DNA of 64,000 nt from assembly GCF_023921125.1 (NCBI RefSeq), contig NZ_CP099466.1, positions 868,001-932,000 of the forward strand, read 5' to 3'. Both the position numbers and the translations under genes were made by a program. This document shows, piece after piece, positions 1 through 9,600 of this stretch; the stretch's first letter is position 1, and every line of letters starts with the position of its first letter. A model generated the notes under the pieces. It did not search any database. It worked only from the letters and a program-made list of their open reading frames with translations, and was not told where the DNA came from. This stretch comes from Arthrobacter caoxuetaonis. GTDB taxonomy: Bacteria > Actinomycetota > Actinomycetes > Actinomycetales > Micrococcaceae.

Positions 1-692
<692 letters not shown>

Positions 693-752
693 ATAATGTG
701 TGCTGTGTCACATCCTGCGGCGCGAAAGTCCGCGCCTTATCGAGGAGATCAC

Positions 753-1736
753 ATGAAAAAACTGCTCGCAGCAGCGGCAATGACGGCGCTGCTCGGCCTG
801 ACGGCGTGCGGATCCGGTTCGCTCTCAGATTCCGAGGAGACGGAAGCCTCCGGAGCCGCGGCGGAAGGGACCACCGCCATCGAGGTGGGTGTCATCCCCA
901 TCGTCGACGTGGCACCGATCTACCTCGGTGTGGAGGAAGGGCTCTTCGAAGACGAGGGCCTGGATGTCACCCTGACCCTGGCACAGGGCGGAGCAGCCAT
1001 TGTTCCCGCCGTGACGTCCGGACAGATGGACTTTGGCTTTTCCAACATCACGTCCATGATCGTCGGGCGCTCGAAGGGACTGCCTGTGCACATGGTCGCG
1101 GCGGGGCCGTCCTCCACTGGAAATACGGAGGAGGACTTCGCAGCCGTCATGACCATGCCGGAGAGCGGAATCAAGACCACAGCGGATCTGGCAGGCAAGA
1201 AAATCGGCGTGAACACGCTGAACAATATTTCAGATTCGACCATCTCGGAAGCCGTGAAGGAAGCCGGCGGGGACTACGAGAGCATCGAGTTCGTCGAGAT
1301 TCCCTTCCCGGAGCTCGCCGGCCAGCTCGCGGCCGGAACCGTGGACGCGATTGCCGCCGTCGAGCCCTTCGTCACCATTGCCGAGGCCGAAGGTGCCGTG
1401 CCCGTGTTTTCCAACTACGCCGAACCGGTGGATGACCTGACTGTGGCGGTGTACTTCGCCTCGGACCAGTACGCCCAGGAAAACCCGGAGATTGTCGAGA
1501 AGTTCGTCCGTGCCATCAAGGCCTCGCAGGAGTTCGCGGAGCAGAACCCGGACAAAATCCGTGCGATCCTTCCCACGTACACCTCGCTGAAGCCGGAGGT
1601 CATCGAACAGCTGACCCTGCCGAAGTACGGCACCGAGGTGAACCGCGCTTCCGTCGAGGAGGTGGCGCAGATTTCCCTGGACCGCGGACTGGTCGAGGAG
1701 ATCCCTTCAATGGATGAGCTGCTGCCGGCCAACTAG
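753..1736 (+). CDS. ABC transporter substrate-binding lipoprotein, NMT1/SsuA-like
   Basis: This 327-residue protein begins with a lipoprotein signal peptide ending in LTAC (Cys19). An NMT1/THI5/SsuA-type periplasmic-binding fold follows (IPIVDVAPIYLGVEEGLFEDEGLDV, then the FGFSNITSMIVGRSKG and LAGKKIGVNTLNN segments). Such proteins bind small organic compounds such as sulfonates, nitrate, pyrimidine precursors or aromatic acids at the outer face of the membrane. I chose the ATG at 753 because GAGGAG lies 5 bases upstream and it opens the signal peptide; an upstream ATG at 696 would bury it. No permease or ATPase gene is next to it. Its divergent partner is ligM, so a methoxylated aromatic ligand is possible, but that is inference. 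Confidence 0.8.
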   Translation: MKKLLAAAAMTALLGLTACGSGSLSDSEETEASGAAAEGTTAIEVGVIPIVDVAPIYLGVEEGLFEDEGLDVTLTLAQGGAAIVPAVTSGQMDFGFSNITSMIVGRSKGLPVHMVAAGPSSTGNTEEDFAAVMTMPESGIKTTADLAGKKIGVNTLNNISDSTISEAVKEAGGDYESIEFVEIPFPELAGQLAAGTVDAIAAVEPFVTIAEAEGAVPVFSNYAEPVDDLTVAVYFASDQYAQENPEIVEKFVRAIKASQEFAEQNPDKIRAILPTYTSLKPEVIEQLTLPKYGTEVNRASVEEVAQISLDRGLVEEIPSMDELLPAN

Positions 1737-1748
1737 TTCCCCGGCGGT

Positions 1749-1789
1749 GTCCGGGACTTTCGGGGCTAGGCTCCCTGGAAGTCCCGGAC
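1749..1789. terminator. Convergent-gene stem-loop
   Basis: An 11-bp perfect inverted repeat (GTCCGGGACTT at 1749-1759, AAGTCCCGGAC at 1779-1789) lies between the lipoprotein gene and the convergent metF-like gene. The right arm falls within the last codons of the metF-like gene. There is no T tract, so it could act for either direction or stabilise 3' ends. Confidence 0.55.
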
Positions 1790-2617
1790 CCATTCCGCGG
1801 TGGCCCGCAGGCCGCCAAAGGTATAGAAGTGCAGCTGGACCACGCCGTGGCGTGCCGGATCATACGCCGCACCAAGGTCATTGATGAAGCGGTCCGGCCC
1901 GGCTGTACCCAGCAGGTTGGCCAGGGAGAACCCGTATTTTTGGGCAATTCCGGCGGAGGTGCCGACACCAAACCGCCGGGCATAGCCCAGGAGCCGCTTG
2001 ATGCCTGCCGGGCCCGGAACACCGATCCGGACAGGGGCCTCGATCCCGCGGCCGCGCAGTTCTTCCAGCCAGGCCAGGACAGGCGCGGTGTCAAAGCCGA
2101 ACTGGGTGATGATCGAGGCGTCGAGCCCCTGGTCAGCCAGCGACGCGAGCTTGCCTTCGAGCGAGGACCACAGGGTTGGAGTTCCAATGTCGGGGTGGCC
2201 TTCCGGATATCCCGCGACACTGACGTGCCGGGCGCCGAACGCTGCGGGAAGGCCCGAAGCGATGACGGCCAGGGAATCCTCGTACGGACCCATGGGCTCG
2301 GCAGGATCGCCGGCCACCACGAACACGTTCTCCACTGTCCCCGCCTCAGCCAGGGCGCCCAGGAACTTCTCCAGCTCGGCTGCGGAGCCGAGCCGGCGGG
2401 CGGAGATGTGCGGAACGGGGACGTGTCCGGCTGCTTTCACCGCAGCGGCCGCCGCCAGGCGCATGGGCAGATCCTCGTTGCCGAGGAACGTGACGTTGAC
2501 CCGGGTTCCCGGGGGCAGCACATCCTGGGCCTCATGCAGTGCCGGGATGTCCTTGCCGGTCATCTCCACGGAAAAACCGGACAGCAGGCGGCTCGGGGCC
2601 GGATCCAATGCGCTCAT
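1766..2617 (-). CDS. metF: Methylenetetrahydrofolate reductase family protein (MetF-like)
   Basis: The 283-residue protein has the look of the MTHFR TIM barrel: FSVEMTGKDIPALHEAQ near the N terminus, HVPVPHISARR, VFVVAGDPAEP and a C-terminal VQLHFYTFGGL. Family members interconvert 5,10-methylene-THF and 5-methyl-THF using FAD. The sequence is shorter and more divergent than E. coli MetF and resembles copies found with THF-dependent O-demethylases, where the enzyme runs toward oxidation of methyl-THF. The ATG at 2617 is preferred over the GTG at 2626 because AGGGTG sits 6 bases upstream of it. LigM lies 1.2 kb away, which suggests a dedicated C1-recycling role rather than methionine synthesis. 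Confidence 0.75.
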   Translation of the reverse strand: MSALDPAPSRLLSGFSVEMTGKDIPALHEAQDVLPPGTRVNVTFLGNEDLPMRLAAAAAVKAAGHVPVPHISARRLGSAAELEKFLGALAEAGTVENVFVVAGDPAEPMGPYEDSLAVIASGLPAAFGARHVSVAGYPEGHPDIGTPTLWSSLEGKLASLADQGLDASIITQFGFDTAPVLAWLEELRGRGIEAPVRIGVPGPAGIKRLLGYARRFGVGTSAGIAQKYGFSLANLLGTAGPDRFINDLGAAYDPARHGVVQLHFYTFGGLRATAEWVRDFQGA

Positions 2618-2662
2618 GCGGAACACCCTAGCCAGCCCGGGCGCCGGGTGTCCACGAAACTC

Positions 2663-4129
2663 CTAGAAGCGGGACGAACCGCCGGATCCGCTGAAGCTGC
2701 CGCCGCTTGCGCCGTAGCCGCTGGAGGACCCGGACGCAGCACTCCGGGCCGACTCGATGCTGCTGCTGCCGGAGGAAACGCCGGAGCTGAACGCGCTGAC
2801 GGTCCAGAGGTAGTTCGGGTAGGCCGTATCCAGGATGCTGGGCCGGTATCCGTCCCGGTAGCGGCGGGGGCGGTCACGGGACTCCTCCAGCGCCTCCCGC
2901 ATGAGCTCGCGCTCGGCGTCGTCCTCGGCTGCCTGTGCGATCACGGTCTCGGAGTGGTTCTTCAGGAGAGCGGCCAGTTCGGTACCGGCGTCGTGGAGGA
3001 TGTCCAGGGCCTGCTCGGGCGTGAGGGACTCCTCTGCCAGTCCGGCCGCTGTTGTCTGGATCCGGCGGCGGCACTGGGTCCGGAACGCGAGGAGCGCAGC
3101 GGCGGTGGTCGAGTCCATTGCGGTCTTGTCCTCCTCGAAGAGGCCGTCCAGTTTGTCGAGTTCCTCCAGCAGCGGTGCGGCCTGCCGGTCCCAGGCAGCC
3201 TGCCATCCCGGGGCCATGTTCAGCAGGGTATTCGTATCGGCAATGACGTCGTCAAGGCCGTCAAGGGCGGAGGTAAGTTCGGCAAACTCCTCCACCGGCT
3301 TGGTGCTGCTGCGGCGGCGCAGGTCTTTTTCCGACAGTGTGCGGACATGGTTTCCCAGCTCAGTGGCGGTGTTGTAGCGCACCATGAACGTGCGGTATTC
3401 CTCCAGTACCCGTGCCCCGTAGGTGGAACTGTCCGGGATGGTCCGGGCGTTGACCTCGGTAGCGTCCAGGTCCATGCTCACGCTGGAGTAGGAGCGCTCG
3501 GCTGCGGCGATCAGTTTCCGGTTGGCTGCAAGCCGCTTCCGCCGCGTCGCGATGACCGCATACCAGACGGCAGCTGCCACGAACACGACGCCTCCGGCCA
3601 GGACCCATAGGGCAGGGTTCAGGTACCAGGGCCGGTTAATGAGCTTCGCAGCTTCCTCCACGCCGGCAATAGTGCCGTCGGTCCACTGGGCGTCGGCGAA
3701 GTATTCACCGGCTTCCTCCCGGATGTCCTCGGCTACTCCGCTGTCCACCTTCCGGTCTTCGCCGAAGTACGTTCCGATCCACCGGCCCTCGGGGTCCAGG
3801 GAGAAGATGAATAAACCATCCGCCCACTTCTGCCCGTCGGCGCTGATCCACTCCGGATGCTCTTCCCGGGCATAACGGAGCGTTTCCTCATTCATGAACG
3901 TGTCGCCGTCGTCGAACTCCCGTCCCGGCTCACTGCGGAAGGTGTAGATCGCCACTGTCGTGGGGGAGCGGAAGTTGACCTCTTCGAGGGCGGGCAGGAG
4001 CGTGTTGAGGTCGAGGACTCCGGCGGTGTCATCCACCACGATGTCATCCGGTGCGACGGCGGCAGCCGGCGCAGCAGGCACCGCCAACGCCAGCAGCACG
4101 GTCAGGGCGAGCAGCAGGAAACGGTGCAT
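2663..4129 (-). CDS. TPM-domain membrane protein with DUF5129-like region
   Basis: The 488-residue protein has an N-terminal signal peptide (about residues 1-24). An extracytoplasmic TPM/YgcG-like domain follows (IVVDDTAGVLD through the FIFSLDPEGRWIGTYFGEDRKV stretch), then one membrane span near 170-192 followed by RRKR. A long cytoplasmic helical region comes next, and the tail from about 440 is Ser/Gly-rich. The architecture matches the actinobacterial TPM + DUF5129 family, whose function is not established; TPM domains in other proteins have been linked to photosystem II repair and phosphatase activity. It sits alone between metF and an esterase gene, all on the same strand. I cannot assign a role. 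Confidence 0.65.
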   Translation of the reverse strand: MHRFLLLALTVLLALAVPAAPAAAVAPDDIVVDDTAGVLDLNTLLPALEEVNFRSPTTVAIYTFRSEPGREFDDGDTFMNEETLRYAREEHPEWISADGQKWADGLFIFSLDPEGRWIGTYFGEDRKVDSGVAEDIREEAGEYFADAQWTDGTIAGVEEAAKLINRPWYLNPALWVLAGGVVFVAAAVWYAVIATRRKRLAANRKLIAAAERSYSSVSMDLDATEVNARTIPDSSTYGARVLEEYRTFMVRYNTATELGNHVRTLSEKDLRRRSSTKPVEEFAELTSALDGLDDVIADTNTLLNMAPGWQAAWDRQAAPLLEELDKLDGLFEEDKTAMDSTTAAALLAFRTQCRRRIQTTAAGLAEESLTPEQALDILHDAGTELAALLKNHSETVIAQAAEDDAERELMREALEESRDRPRRYRDGYRPSILDTAYPNYLWTVSAFSSGVSSGSSSIESARSAASGSSSGYGASGGSFSGSGGSSRF

Positions 4130-4149
4130 GGGTCCTCACGGAAGGTTGG

Positions 4150-5208
4150 CTACGTGGACGGTCGGGGGAGGGGATCGGCCGCCGGGCGTGCGCTGGACAT
4201 GCCGGGCAGTACTGCATCCTGCCCCAGCACAGAATGCAGGAACACCTGGGTATCTTCCAGCACGGCACGCGCTTCCGGCCGGGAAAACTGGAACTGGGCT
4301 TCGTGCGGCAGGGCAGGGGAGAGATCGTCGGACCAGAACTTCCGGGTCACCGGAACGCCCAGGGACTCCAGACGGTTCGCGAAGGGAACGGACTGTGTGA
4401 GGGTGAGGCCGTCGCCGTTTCCGCCGCAGATGAAGACCGGCGGAAATTCAGGCGTCGCGTGCGCCAGCACGGACATGTGGTCGGCAACCTTCGTCCGGGC
4501 GAAGTTCCGGGTGCCGGTGTATGCCCAGAGGGCGGTGCGGAAGCCCCACCCAAGGATTCCGCTCAACTCAGACATGGCCTCGAGATCGTAGACACCGCAG
4601 TGCAGTACCGCTCCGCGCAGCTGCCTGCGGGCCAGGGTGGGGGAGAGGCCCGCGGCGGCGGCGTAGCCGGGGGAAGACACTGCCGCCGCCAGCTGGGCGG
4701 CGAGCTGGGCGCCGGCGGAATCGCCCGCGAGAACAACTCGGGACATATCCAGTCCGTACTTGCCTGCGTGCTCCTGCAGGAAGCAGAGCGCATCATCGAG
4801 CTGGTTCAGCGCCTGGGGGTAGCGGGCACCGGGGGCGACTTGGTAGTCGACGCCGACGGCGGCGAAGCCACGGGCCGCCAGCATGCGCAGGTAGGGGGCG
4901 ACGTCCCGCCGGGACCCGGAAATCCAGGCTCCGCCGTGAACCCAGAACACTACGGGGACCGGTCCCGTCTGGCCGGGAGGCAAGTAGATGTCCAGGCGCC
5001 GGGTGCCGCCGTTCTGGTATTTCAGTCCCCGGTGTTCGGTGACCTCCGGGGAGTACGGGGCCATTTGGGCCACAAGCTGCTGCGCCCCGCGGTAGAAGAC
5101 TGCCCGGATCAGGAGGGCTGCCGGCCATGGTGAAAGCAGCAGTGCCGCCGTCGCCGATGCGGCGGCCAGGGGAAGGAGCCGCGGGCGGCGGACGCGGGAA
5201 GTGGACAT
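4150..5208 (-). CDS. Alpha/beta hydrolase, hormone-sensitive-lipase-type carboxylesterase
   Basis: The 352-residue protein has one N-terminal hydrophobic segment (about 10-36), so it may be membrane-anchored. An alpha/beta-hydrolase domain follows. The oxyanion-hole motif HGGAW is at 91-95, the nucleophile elbow GDSAG has Ser164, and the likely acid and base are Asp266 (GNGDG) and His302 (LPHEAQF). The HGGxW plus GDSAG pair marks the HSL/family IV esterases, which hydrolyse short-chain esters or acylglycerols. It follows the TPM gene by 20 bases and could be co-transcribed with it. The natural substrate is unknown. Confidence 0.8.
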   Translation of the reverse strand: MSTSRVRRPRLLPLAAASATAALLLSPWPAALLIRAVFYRGAQQLVAQMAPYSPEVTEHRGLKYQNGGTRRLDIYLPPGQTGPVPVVFWVHGGAWISGSRRDVAPYLRMLAARGFAAVGVDYQVAPGARYPQALNQLDDALCFLQEHAGKYGLDMSRVVLAGDSAGAQLAAQLAAAVSSPGYAAAAGLSPTLARRQLRGAVLHCGVYDLEAMSELSGILGWGFRTALWAYTGTRNFARTKVADHMSVLAHATPEFPPVFICGGNGDGLTLTQSVPFANRLESLGVPVTRKFWSDDLSPALPHEAQFQFSRPEARAVLEDTQVFLHSVLGQDAVLPGMSSARPAADPLPRPST

Positions 5209-5266
5209 AGCTCCAGCCTAGTTGGACAGGACTTCCGGCATCATTTTCGGAGGAAATGTGTCATGG

Positions 5267-5278
5267 ATCATATACAAT
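5267..5278. promoter_or_regulatory. Near-palindrome upstream of hpaH (candidate GntR-type operator)
   Basis: ATCATATACAAT (ATTGTATATGAT on the other strand) matches 10 of 12 positions of the palindrome ATTGTATACAAT, a form often bound by FCD-type GntR repressors. It sits 57 bases before the hpaH start, flanked by GGAT and ATCC. A short window and AT-rich content make chance occurrence possible. Confidence 0.3.
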
Positions 5279-5334
5279 CCTGAAGAAGCCGCCAAGGAGC
5301 GGGCCAGCGTTTTCCCCGAAAGTGGTGCAGCTAC

Positions 5335-6120
5335 GTGCTCGAGAAGGAAACCATAGAGAAGATCGCCGACGAACTGGTGGCTGCCGGCGCCAGCCGCACG
5401 CCGGTGCCGCGGCTGACCACGCGGTACCCGGACATGACCGTAGAGGACTCCTATGCCGTCCAGAACATCTGGAGCCAGCGCATGCAGGAGAGCGGGCGGA
5501 AGCTGGTGGGCCGGAAAATCGGCCTGACCTCAAAAGCGATGCAGGCAGCCACCGGCATCACCGAGCCCGACTACGGCGTCATCTTCGACAACATGGTCCT
5601 GGAAAACGGCTGCACCGTGCAGTGGGATGCCTACACGCACCCGCGGATCGAGGTGGAACTGGCGTTTGTGCTGGGCAAGCCGCTCTCCGGACCCAACTGC
5701 TCCATCTTCGACGTGCTGGATGCCACCGACTATGTGGTTCCCGCCCTGGAGATCCTGGATTCCCGCATCGAGATGGAAGGCCGGACGATCGTGGATACCA
5801 TCTCCGACAACGCCGCCATGGGCGCGATGGTGGTGGGCGGACGCCCCGTCAAGGTGACCGACGTCGACCTGCGCTGGGTCGCTGCGCTGCTGTACAAGAA
5901 CCAGACCATCGAGGAGACCGGCGTCGCCGCAGGTGTGCTGAACCATCCCGCCGCGGGTGTCTACTGGCTTGCCAATAAGCTCGCGGCCCATGGAACCACC
6001 CTTGAAGCCGGAGAGATCATCCTCGCCGGGTCCTTCACACGGCCCATGTGGGTCCACAAGGGAGATACCGTCCATGCCGATTACGGACAGCTGGGGGCGG
6101 TGACATGCCGTTTCGAGTAG
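5335..6120 (+). CDS. hpaH: 2-oxo-hept-4-ene-1,7-dioate hydratase
   Basis: The 261-residue protein belongs to the HpaH/MhpD hydratase family, which adds water to 2-oxo-hept-4-ene-1,7-dioate in homoprotocatechuate (3,4-dihydroxyphenylacetate) degradation. Metal-ligand glutamates expected for the family are present at Glu106 and Glu108 (HPRIEVELAF) and Glu139 (VPALEI). The length matches the family. The start is a GTG with no strong ribosome-binding site nearby, so the exact N terminus is uncertain. It overlaps hpaI, and the two encode consecutive steps. The ring-cleavage dioxygenase and dehydrogenase genes of the pathway are not in this window. Confidence 0.88.
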   Translation: MLEKETIEKIADELVAAGASRTPVPRLTTRYPDMTVEDSYAVQNIWSQRMQESGRKLVGRKIGLTSKAMQAATGITEPDYGVIFDNMVLENGCTVQWDAYTHPRIEVELAFVLGKPLSGPNCSIFDVLDATDYVVPALEILDSRIEMEGRTIVDTISDNAAMGAMVVGGRPVKVTDVDLRWVAALLYKNQTIEETGVAAGVLNHPAAGVYWLANKLAAHGTTLEAGEIILAGSFTRPMWVHKGDTVHADYGQLGAVTCRFE

Positions 6121-6914
6121 GACTCCCCGCCCCGTTCAAGGAAGGACTGGGCTCCGGCCGTGCCCGTGTGGGCATGTGGGCCTGCACGGGCAATCCGCTG
6201 GTGACCGAGATCTGCGCCGGTTCCGGGCTCGACTGGCTGCTGATCGACGGCGAGCACAGTACCAACAGCCTGGAATCGATCAGTGTCCAGCTGCAGGTGG
6301 CGGCCGGGTACCCGATCCAGCCGGTAGTGCGGCTGCCGGCCAATGACACGGTGCTCATCAAGCAGTACCTGGACCTCGGCGCGCAGAACCTGCTGATCCC
6401 GATGGTGGACGACGCCGGCCAGGCCGCCGCCGCCGTCGCCGCCGTCCGCTACCCGCCCCACGGGGTGCGGGGAGTGGGCAGCGCCCTGGCCCGTGCTGCG
6501 CGCTGGAACCGGGTGGAAGGCTACCTGGGCCGCGCCGATGAAACGATCACGCTGCTGGTCCAGGTGGAGACTGCGCAGGCCGTTGCCAATGTCGCTGAAA
6601 TCGCCGGGACCGACGGCGTGGACGGGATCTTCATCGGCCCCTCGGACCTTGCAGCCTCCATGGGCTACCTCGGCCAGCAGGAGCATCCGGAGGTGGTTGC
6701 CGCCGTCGAGCGCTGCATCGCCGTGGCCAAGGACCTGGGCGTGCCGGTCGGCGTGAACGCCTTCGCCGAGGCCACCGCGCGCCGGTACCTCGACGCCGGG
6801 GTGGACTTCATCCTGGTCGGGGCCGACGTCGCCCTGCTCGCCCGTGCCTCCGAAGCGCTTGCGGCGAAATACCTTCCTTCCGGAGAGGACGGCGCCGCTC
6901 CCGCCAGTTACTAG
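6105..6914 (+). CDS. hpaI: HpcH/HpaI-family aldolase (4-hydroxy-2-oxoheptanedioate aldolase)
   Basis: This 269-residue class II aldolase should cleave 4-hydroxy-2-oxo-heptane-1,7-dioate to pyruvate and succinate semialdehyde. The family base is in the IDGEHS motif (His51), the substrate Arg in PVVRLPAN (Arg76), and the metal ligands are probably Glu155 (VQVETA) and Asp181 (GPSDLA). The ATG at 6105 lies inside the end of hpaH (16-bp overlap), which suggests translational coupling. Succinate semialdehyde also arises from GABA, so this locus and the polyamine block share an exit product. It ends 6 bases before urtE, which lies on the opposite strand. Confidence 0.88.
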   Translation: MPFRVGLPAPFKEGLGSGRARVGMWACTGNPLVTEICAGSGLDWLLIDGEHSTNSLESISVQLQVAAGYPIQPVVRLPANDTVLIKQYLDLGAQNLLIPMVDDAGQAAAAVAAVRYPPHGVRGVGSALARAARWNRVEGYLGRADETITLLVQVETAQAVANVAEIAGTDGVDGIFIGPSDLAASMGYLGQQEHPEVVAAVERCIAVAKDLGVPVGVNAFAEATARRYLDAGVDFILVGADVALLARASEALAAKYLPSGEDGAAPASY

Positions 6915-6920
6915 CAGCGG

Positions 6921-7613
6921 CTAGATCAGCATTGCCGAGCGGACAGATTCGGCAGCTCCGGTACCGCCGTCGCCGGAGGAACTGACCCGTCCGGCGGCGA
7001 GCACGGAATAGGCATGGGCTGCCTGCAGCGCAAAGCCGATGTGCTGTTCCACCAGCAGGACGTGCATTCCGGGCCGGGCCGCCAGTTTCATGATGGTCTG
7101 CTCGATTTCGGCAACGACGTTGGGCTGGATCCCCTCCGTCGGTTCGTCCAGGATCAGCAGTGACGGTTCGGTGATCAGCGCCCGGGCAATGGCGAGCTGC
7201 TGGCGCTGGCCGCCCGAAAGCAGTCCTGCCCGCCGGGAAAGCAGCGGCTTCAGGGCCGGGAACATGTCCAGCGCTTCGTCGAGCAGGGCAGCACCGCGCC
7301 TGCGCCCGTCCGCCACGAGCCGCAGGTTCTCCAGCGTGGTCAGCGGTCCGAAGGACTGCTGGCCCTGCGGAACGTACGCCAGCCCGCGTGCCACCCGCTG
7401 GTGCGGGCGCAGCCGGGAAATGTCCTCGCCGTTGAAAAGGATGGATCCCGCTGTCGGTTTAATGATGCCGACGACGGCGCGCACCAGGGTGGTCTTGCCC
7501 GCGCCGTTGTGGCCCAGGACCGCTGCCACGGATTCGTCCGGGATGGTGAGGCTGACCCCGTGCAGGACTTCGGTGCGTCCGTACCCGGCTTTGAGCTCCT
7601 TGACTTCCAGCAT
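6921..7613 (-). CDS. urtE: Urea ABC transporter ATP-binding protein UrtE
   Basis: This 230-residue ABC ATPase is of the branched-chain-amino-acid/urea (LivF-like) class. Walker A is GHNGAGKTT, the signature is LSGGQRQQLAIARAL and Walker B is LLILDEPTEGI. The TEGI form after Walker B and the position as last gene of urtABCDE support UrtE over LivF. It powers high-affinity urea uptake with UrtD at the inner face of the membrane. Its start overlaps the urtD stop by one base. Confidence 0.88.
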   Translation of the reverse strand: MLEVKELKAGYGRTEVLHGVSLTIPDESVAAVLGHNGAGKTTLVRAVVGIIKPTAGSILFNGEDISRLRPHQRVARGLAYVPQGQQSFGPLTTLENLRLVADGRRRGAALLDEALDMFPALKPLLSRRAGLLSGGQRQQLAIARALITEPSLLILDEPTEGIQPNVVAEIEQTIMKLAARPGMHVLLVEQHIGFALQAAHAYSVLAAGRVSSSGDGGTGAAESVRSAMLI

Positions 7614-8440
7614 TAGTGTCCCTTCGCGGGCGAAGCGCCCAAATAGACTTCCTGTACCCGCGGGTCGGCCTGGACCTCGGCAACGCTGCCCTCGCTGAGA
7701 ACCCTGCCCCCGGCCAGCACCGTCACCGACGTGGCGTACTCGCGGACAAAGTCCATGTCATGCTCGATCACCAGGGTGATGCGGCTGGCGCCGATGCGGC
7801 GCAGCAGCTCACCGGTCTGCTCGCGCTCGTCCTGGCTCATACCGGCAATGGGTTCGTCCAGCAGGAGCAGGTCCGAGTTCTGGACCAGCAGCATGCCGAT
7901 CTCCAGCCACTGCTTCTGTCCGTGGGCCAGAGTGCCGGCCTGGGTACCGGCCAGGTGCTCCATGCCGATGATTTCCAGCGCCTCTTCGATGGCGGGCTCC
8001 ACCCCGCGGCGGCGGCGCAGCAGCTGCAGCGGCTTGCGCCCGGATCCGGCGGCAATGTCCAGGTTCTGCAGCACGGAAAGGTTCTCGAAGACGCTGGCGG
8101 TCTGGAAGGTACGGCCAACACCGAGCTTGGCGATCTGGTGGACCTTGCGGCCAAGGATCTCTGTTCCGGTGTGGTTCACGGATCCGGTGGCGGGAACCAG
8201 GCCGGTGATGGCGTCGATGATCGTCGTTTTGCCTGCGCCGTTGGGACCGATCAGGAAGCGGAGGTCGCCCTGCGTTACGTCCAGGCTGACGCCGTCGACG
8301 GCGGTGAAACCGTCGAATACGACGCGCAGGTCCCGGATTTCCAGGTACTGCGGCCGCCCGCTGCGCCGGCCCCCGGGCTGGGGTTCGCCCTCGGGAAGCA
8401 GCGGCTGGGCGGTCGTCTGGGGTGCTGGTGCTGTCTTCAT
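7613..8440 (-). CDS. urtD: Urea ABC transporter ATP-binding protein UrtD
   Basis: This 275-residue LivG-type ATPase has Walker A GPNGAGKTT, a characteristic GRTFQTASVFENLSV segment, the signature LAHGQKQWLEIGM and Walker B LLLLDEPIAGM. LAHGQKQWLEIGM with DEPIAGMS is typical of UrtD rather than LivG. An N-terminal Pro/Gly-rich extension of about 30 residues is unusual but harmless. It overlaps urtC by 4 bases, so the operon is translationally coupled. Confidence 0.88.
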   Translation of the reverse strand: MKTAPAPQTTAQPLLPEGEPQPGGRRSGRPQYLEIRDLRVVFDGFTAVDGVSLDVTQGDLRFLIGPNGAGKTTIIDAITGLVPATGSVNHTGTEILGRKVHQIAKLGVGRTFQTASVFENLSVLQNLDIAAGSGRKPLQLLRRRRGVEPAIEEALEIIGMEHLAGTQAGTLAHGQKQWLEIGMLLVQNSDLLLLDEPIAGMSQDEREQTGELLRRIGASRITLVIEHDMDFVREYATSVTVLAGGRVLSEGSVAEVQADPRVQEVYLGASPAKGH

Positions 8441-9600
8441 GCGCGGAGCTCCAAAGGGGTAGCCGGCGTGGGAGCCGTGGGCGGTGAGGCACTTGCCGCG
8501 GCGGCTGTGCCGCCGTCGCTGGTTGCGCGCTTCTTGCGGAGCCGGCCGAAGAGTGCCGGCAGCGATGCGAGCCCGCCGGGAAGGAACCCGACCACCAGGA
8601 CAAAGAGCAGTCCTTGGAAGTACACCCAGAAGGACGGGAAGGAGGAGGCCAGGGAGGACTGCGCAATGGCGACGCCCAGCGCGCCGAGCACGGGCCCGAG
8701 CAGGGTGGCCCGTCCGCCGATCGCGACTCCGATCAGGAAGGCGATCGACGGCGCGACTCCCACGTCTGCCGGTGAAATGATGCCTACGATCGGCACGAAC
8801 AGCGCTCCTGCGATCCCCGCCATCACAGCGGCGATGACGTAGATGACGGTCTTGATGGTCGCCGGATCGTATCCCAGGAACCGGACCCGTTCTTCCTGGT
8901 CCCGGACGGCGATGAGCAGTTCACCGAACCGGCTGTGCATCAGCTGCCGGGCCACGGCCACGCAGAGCAGCAGGACGACCGCGGCGAGCAGGTAGAGCAT
9001 GCGCTTGTTGGCGGGGTCGGAGAGGTCGAAGCCCAGGAAGGAACGGAAGCCGCTGAGGCCATTGGAACCGCCGGTCGTCGCCTGCTGGCCAATCAGCCAG
9101 ACCGCGAACGCCGCCGCGAGGGCCTGGCTGAGGATGGCGAAGTAGGCGCCCTTGACCCGGCGCTTGAAGATCGCCAGGCCCAGGACCGTCGCCACGAAGC
9201 CGGGGACGAGGACCACCGCGAGGAGCGTCACCAGCGGACTGCGGAACGGCTCCCACCAGCCGGGGACGGAGCCGGTCCCGTAAAGGGTCATGAAGTCAGG
9301 GACACCGGTGCCGCCGAAGAGCGCAGCATCAGCGAGTTTCATGTGCATGGCCATGATGTAGGCGCCCAGCCCGAAGAACACGCCCTGTCCCAGGGTGAGC
9401 ATCCCGCCGCGGCCCCAGGCAAGGCCAATGCCGACGGCGACAATGGCGAAACAGATGAACTTCCCGAAGAGGGAGAGGCTGAACACCGGCAGGACGGCCG
9501 GCACGACGCCGAGCAGCAGGACCGCCGCGAAGCCGAAACCGGAGAGGACCCCGGCCCGGGAAGAGAAGAAGGATGTGATCCGGGTGGTAGCTGCACTCAT
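8437..9600 (-). CDS. urtC: Urea ABC transporter permease UrtC
   Basis: This 387-residue, multi-span permease is of the LivM/UrtC class. It contains WGRGGMLTLGQGVFFGLGAYIMAMHMKLA, a typical UrtC segment, and the RRVKGAYFAILSQAL loop that contacts the ATPase. A C-terminal Ala/Pro-rich tail follows the last span. It overlaps both urtB and urtD by 4 bases. Together with UrtB it forms the membrane channel for urea. Confidence 0.88.
   Translation of the reverse strand: MSAATTRITSFFSSRAGVLSGFGFAAVLLLGVVPAVLPVFSLSLFGKFICFAIVAVGIGLAWGRGGMLTLGQGVFFGLGAYIMAMHMKLADAALFGGTGVPDFMTLYGTGSVPGWWEPFRSPLVTLLAVVLVPGFVATVLGLAIFKRRVKGAYFAILSQALAAAFAVWLIGQQATTGGSNGLSGFRSFLGFDLSDPANKRMLYLLAAVVLLLCVAVARQLMHSRFGELLIAVRDQEERVRFLGYDPATIKTVIYVIAAVMAGIAGALFVPIVGIISPADVGVAPSIAFLIGVAIGGRATLLGPVLGALGVAIAQSSLASSFPSFWVYFQGLLFVLVVGFLPGGLASLPALFGRLRKKRATSDGGTAAAASASPPTAPTPATPLELRA

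Noticed and set aside
1829..3610. A 593-codon plus-strand open frame
   Set aside because: It is antisense to the MetF-like and TPM genes and has no domain.
5256..5978. Open frame with a strong GGAGGAAATG start upstream of hpaH
   Set aside because: The translation is an Arg-rich frameshift of hpaH with no similarity. The ribosome-binding-like site may be chance or belong to a short leader; not enough evidence to annotate.
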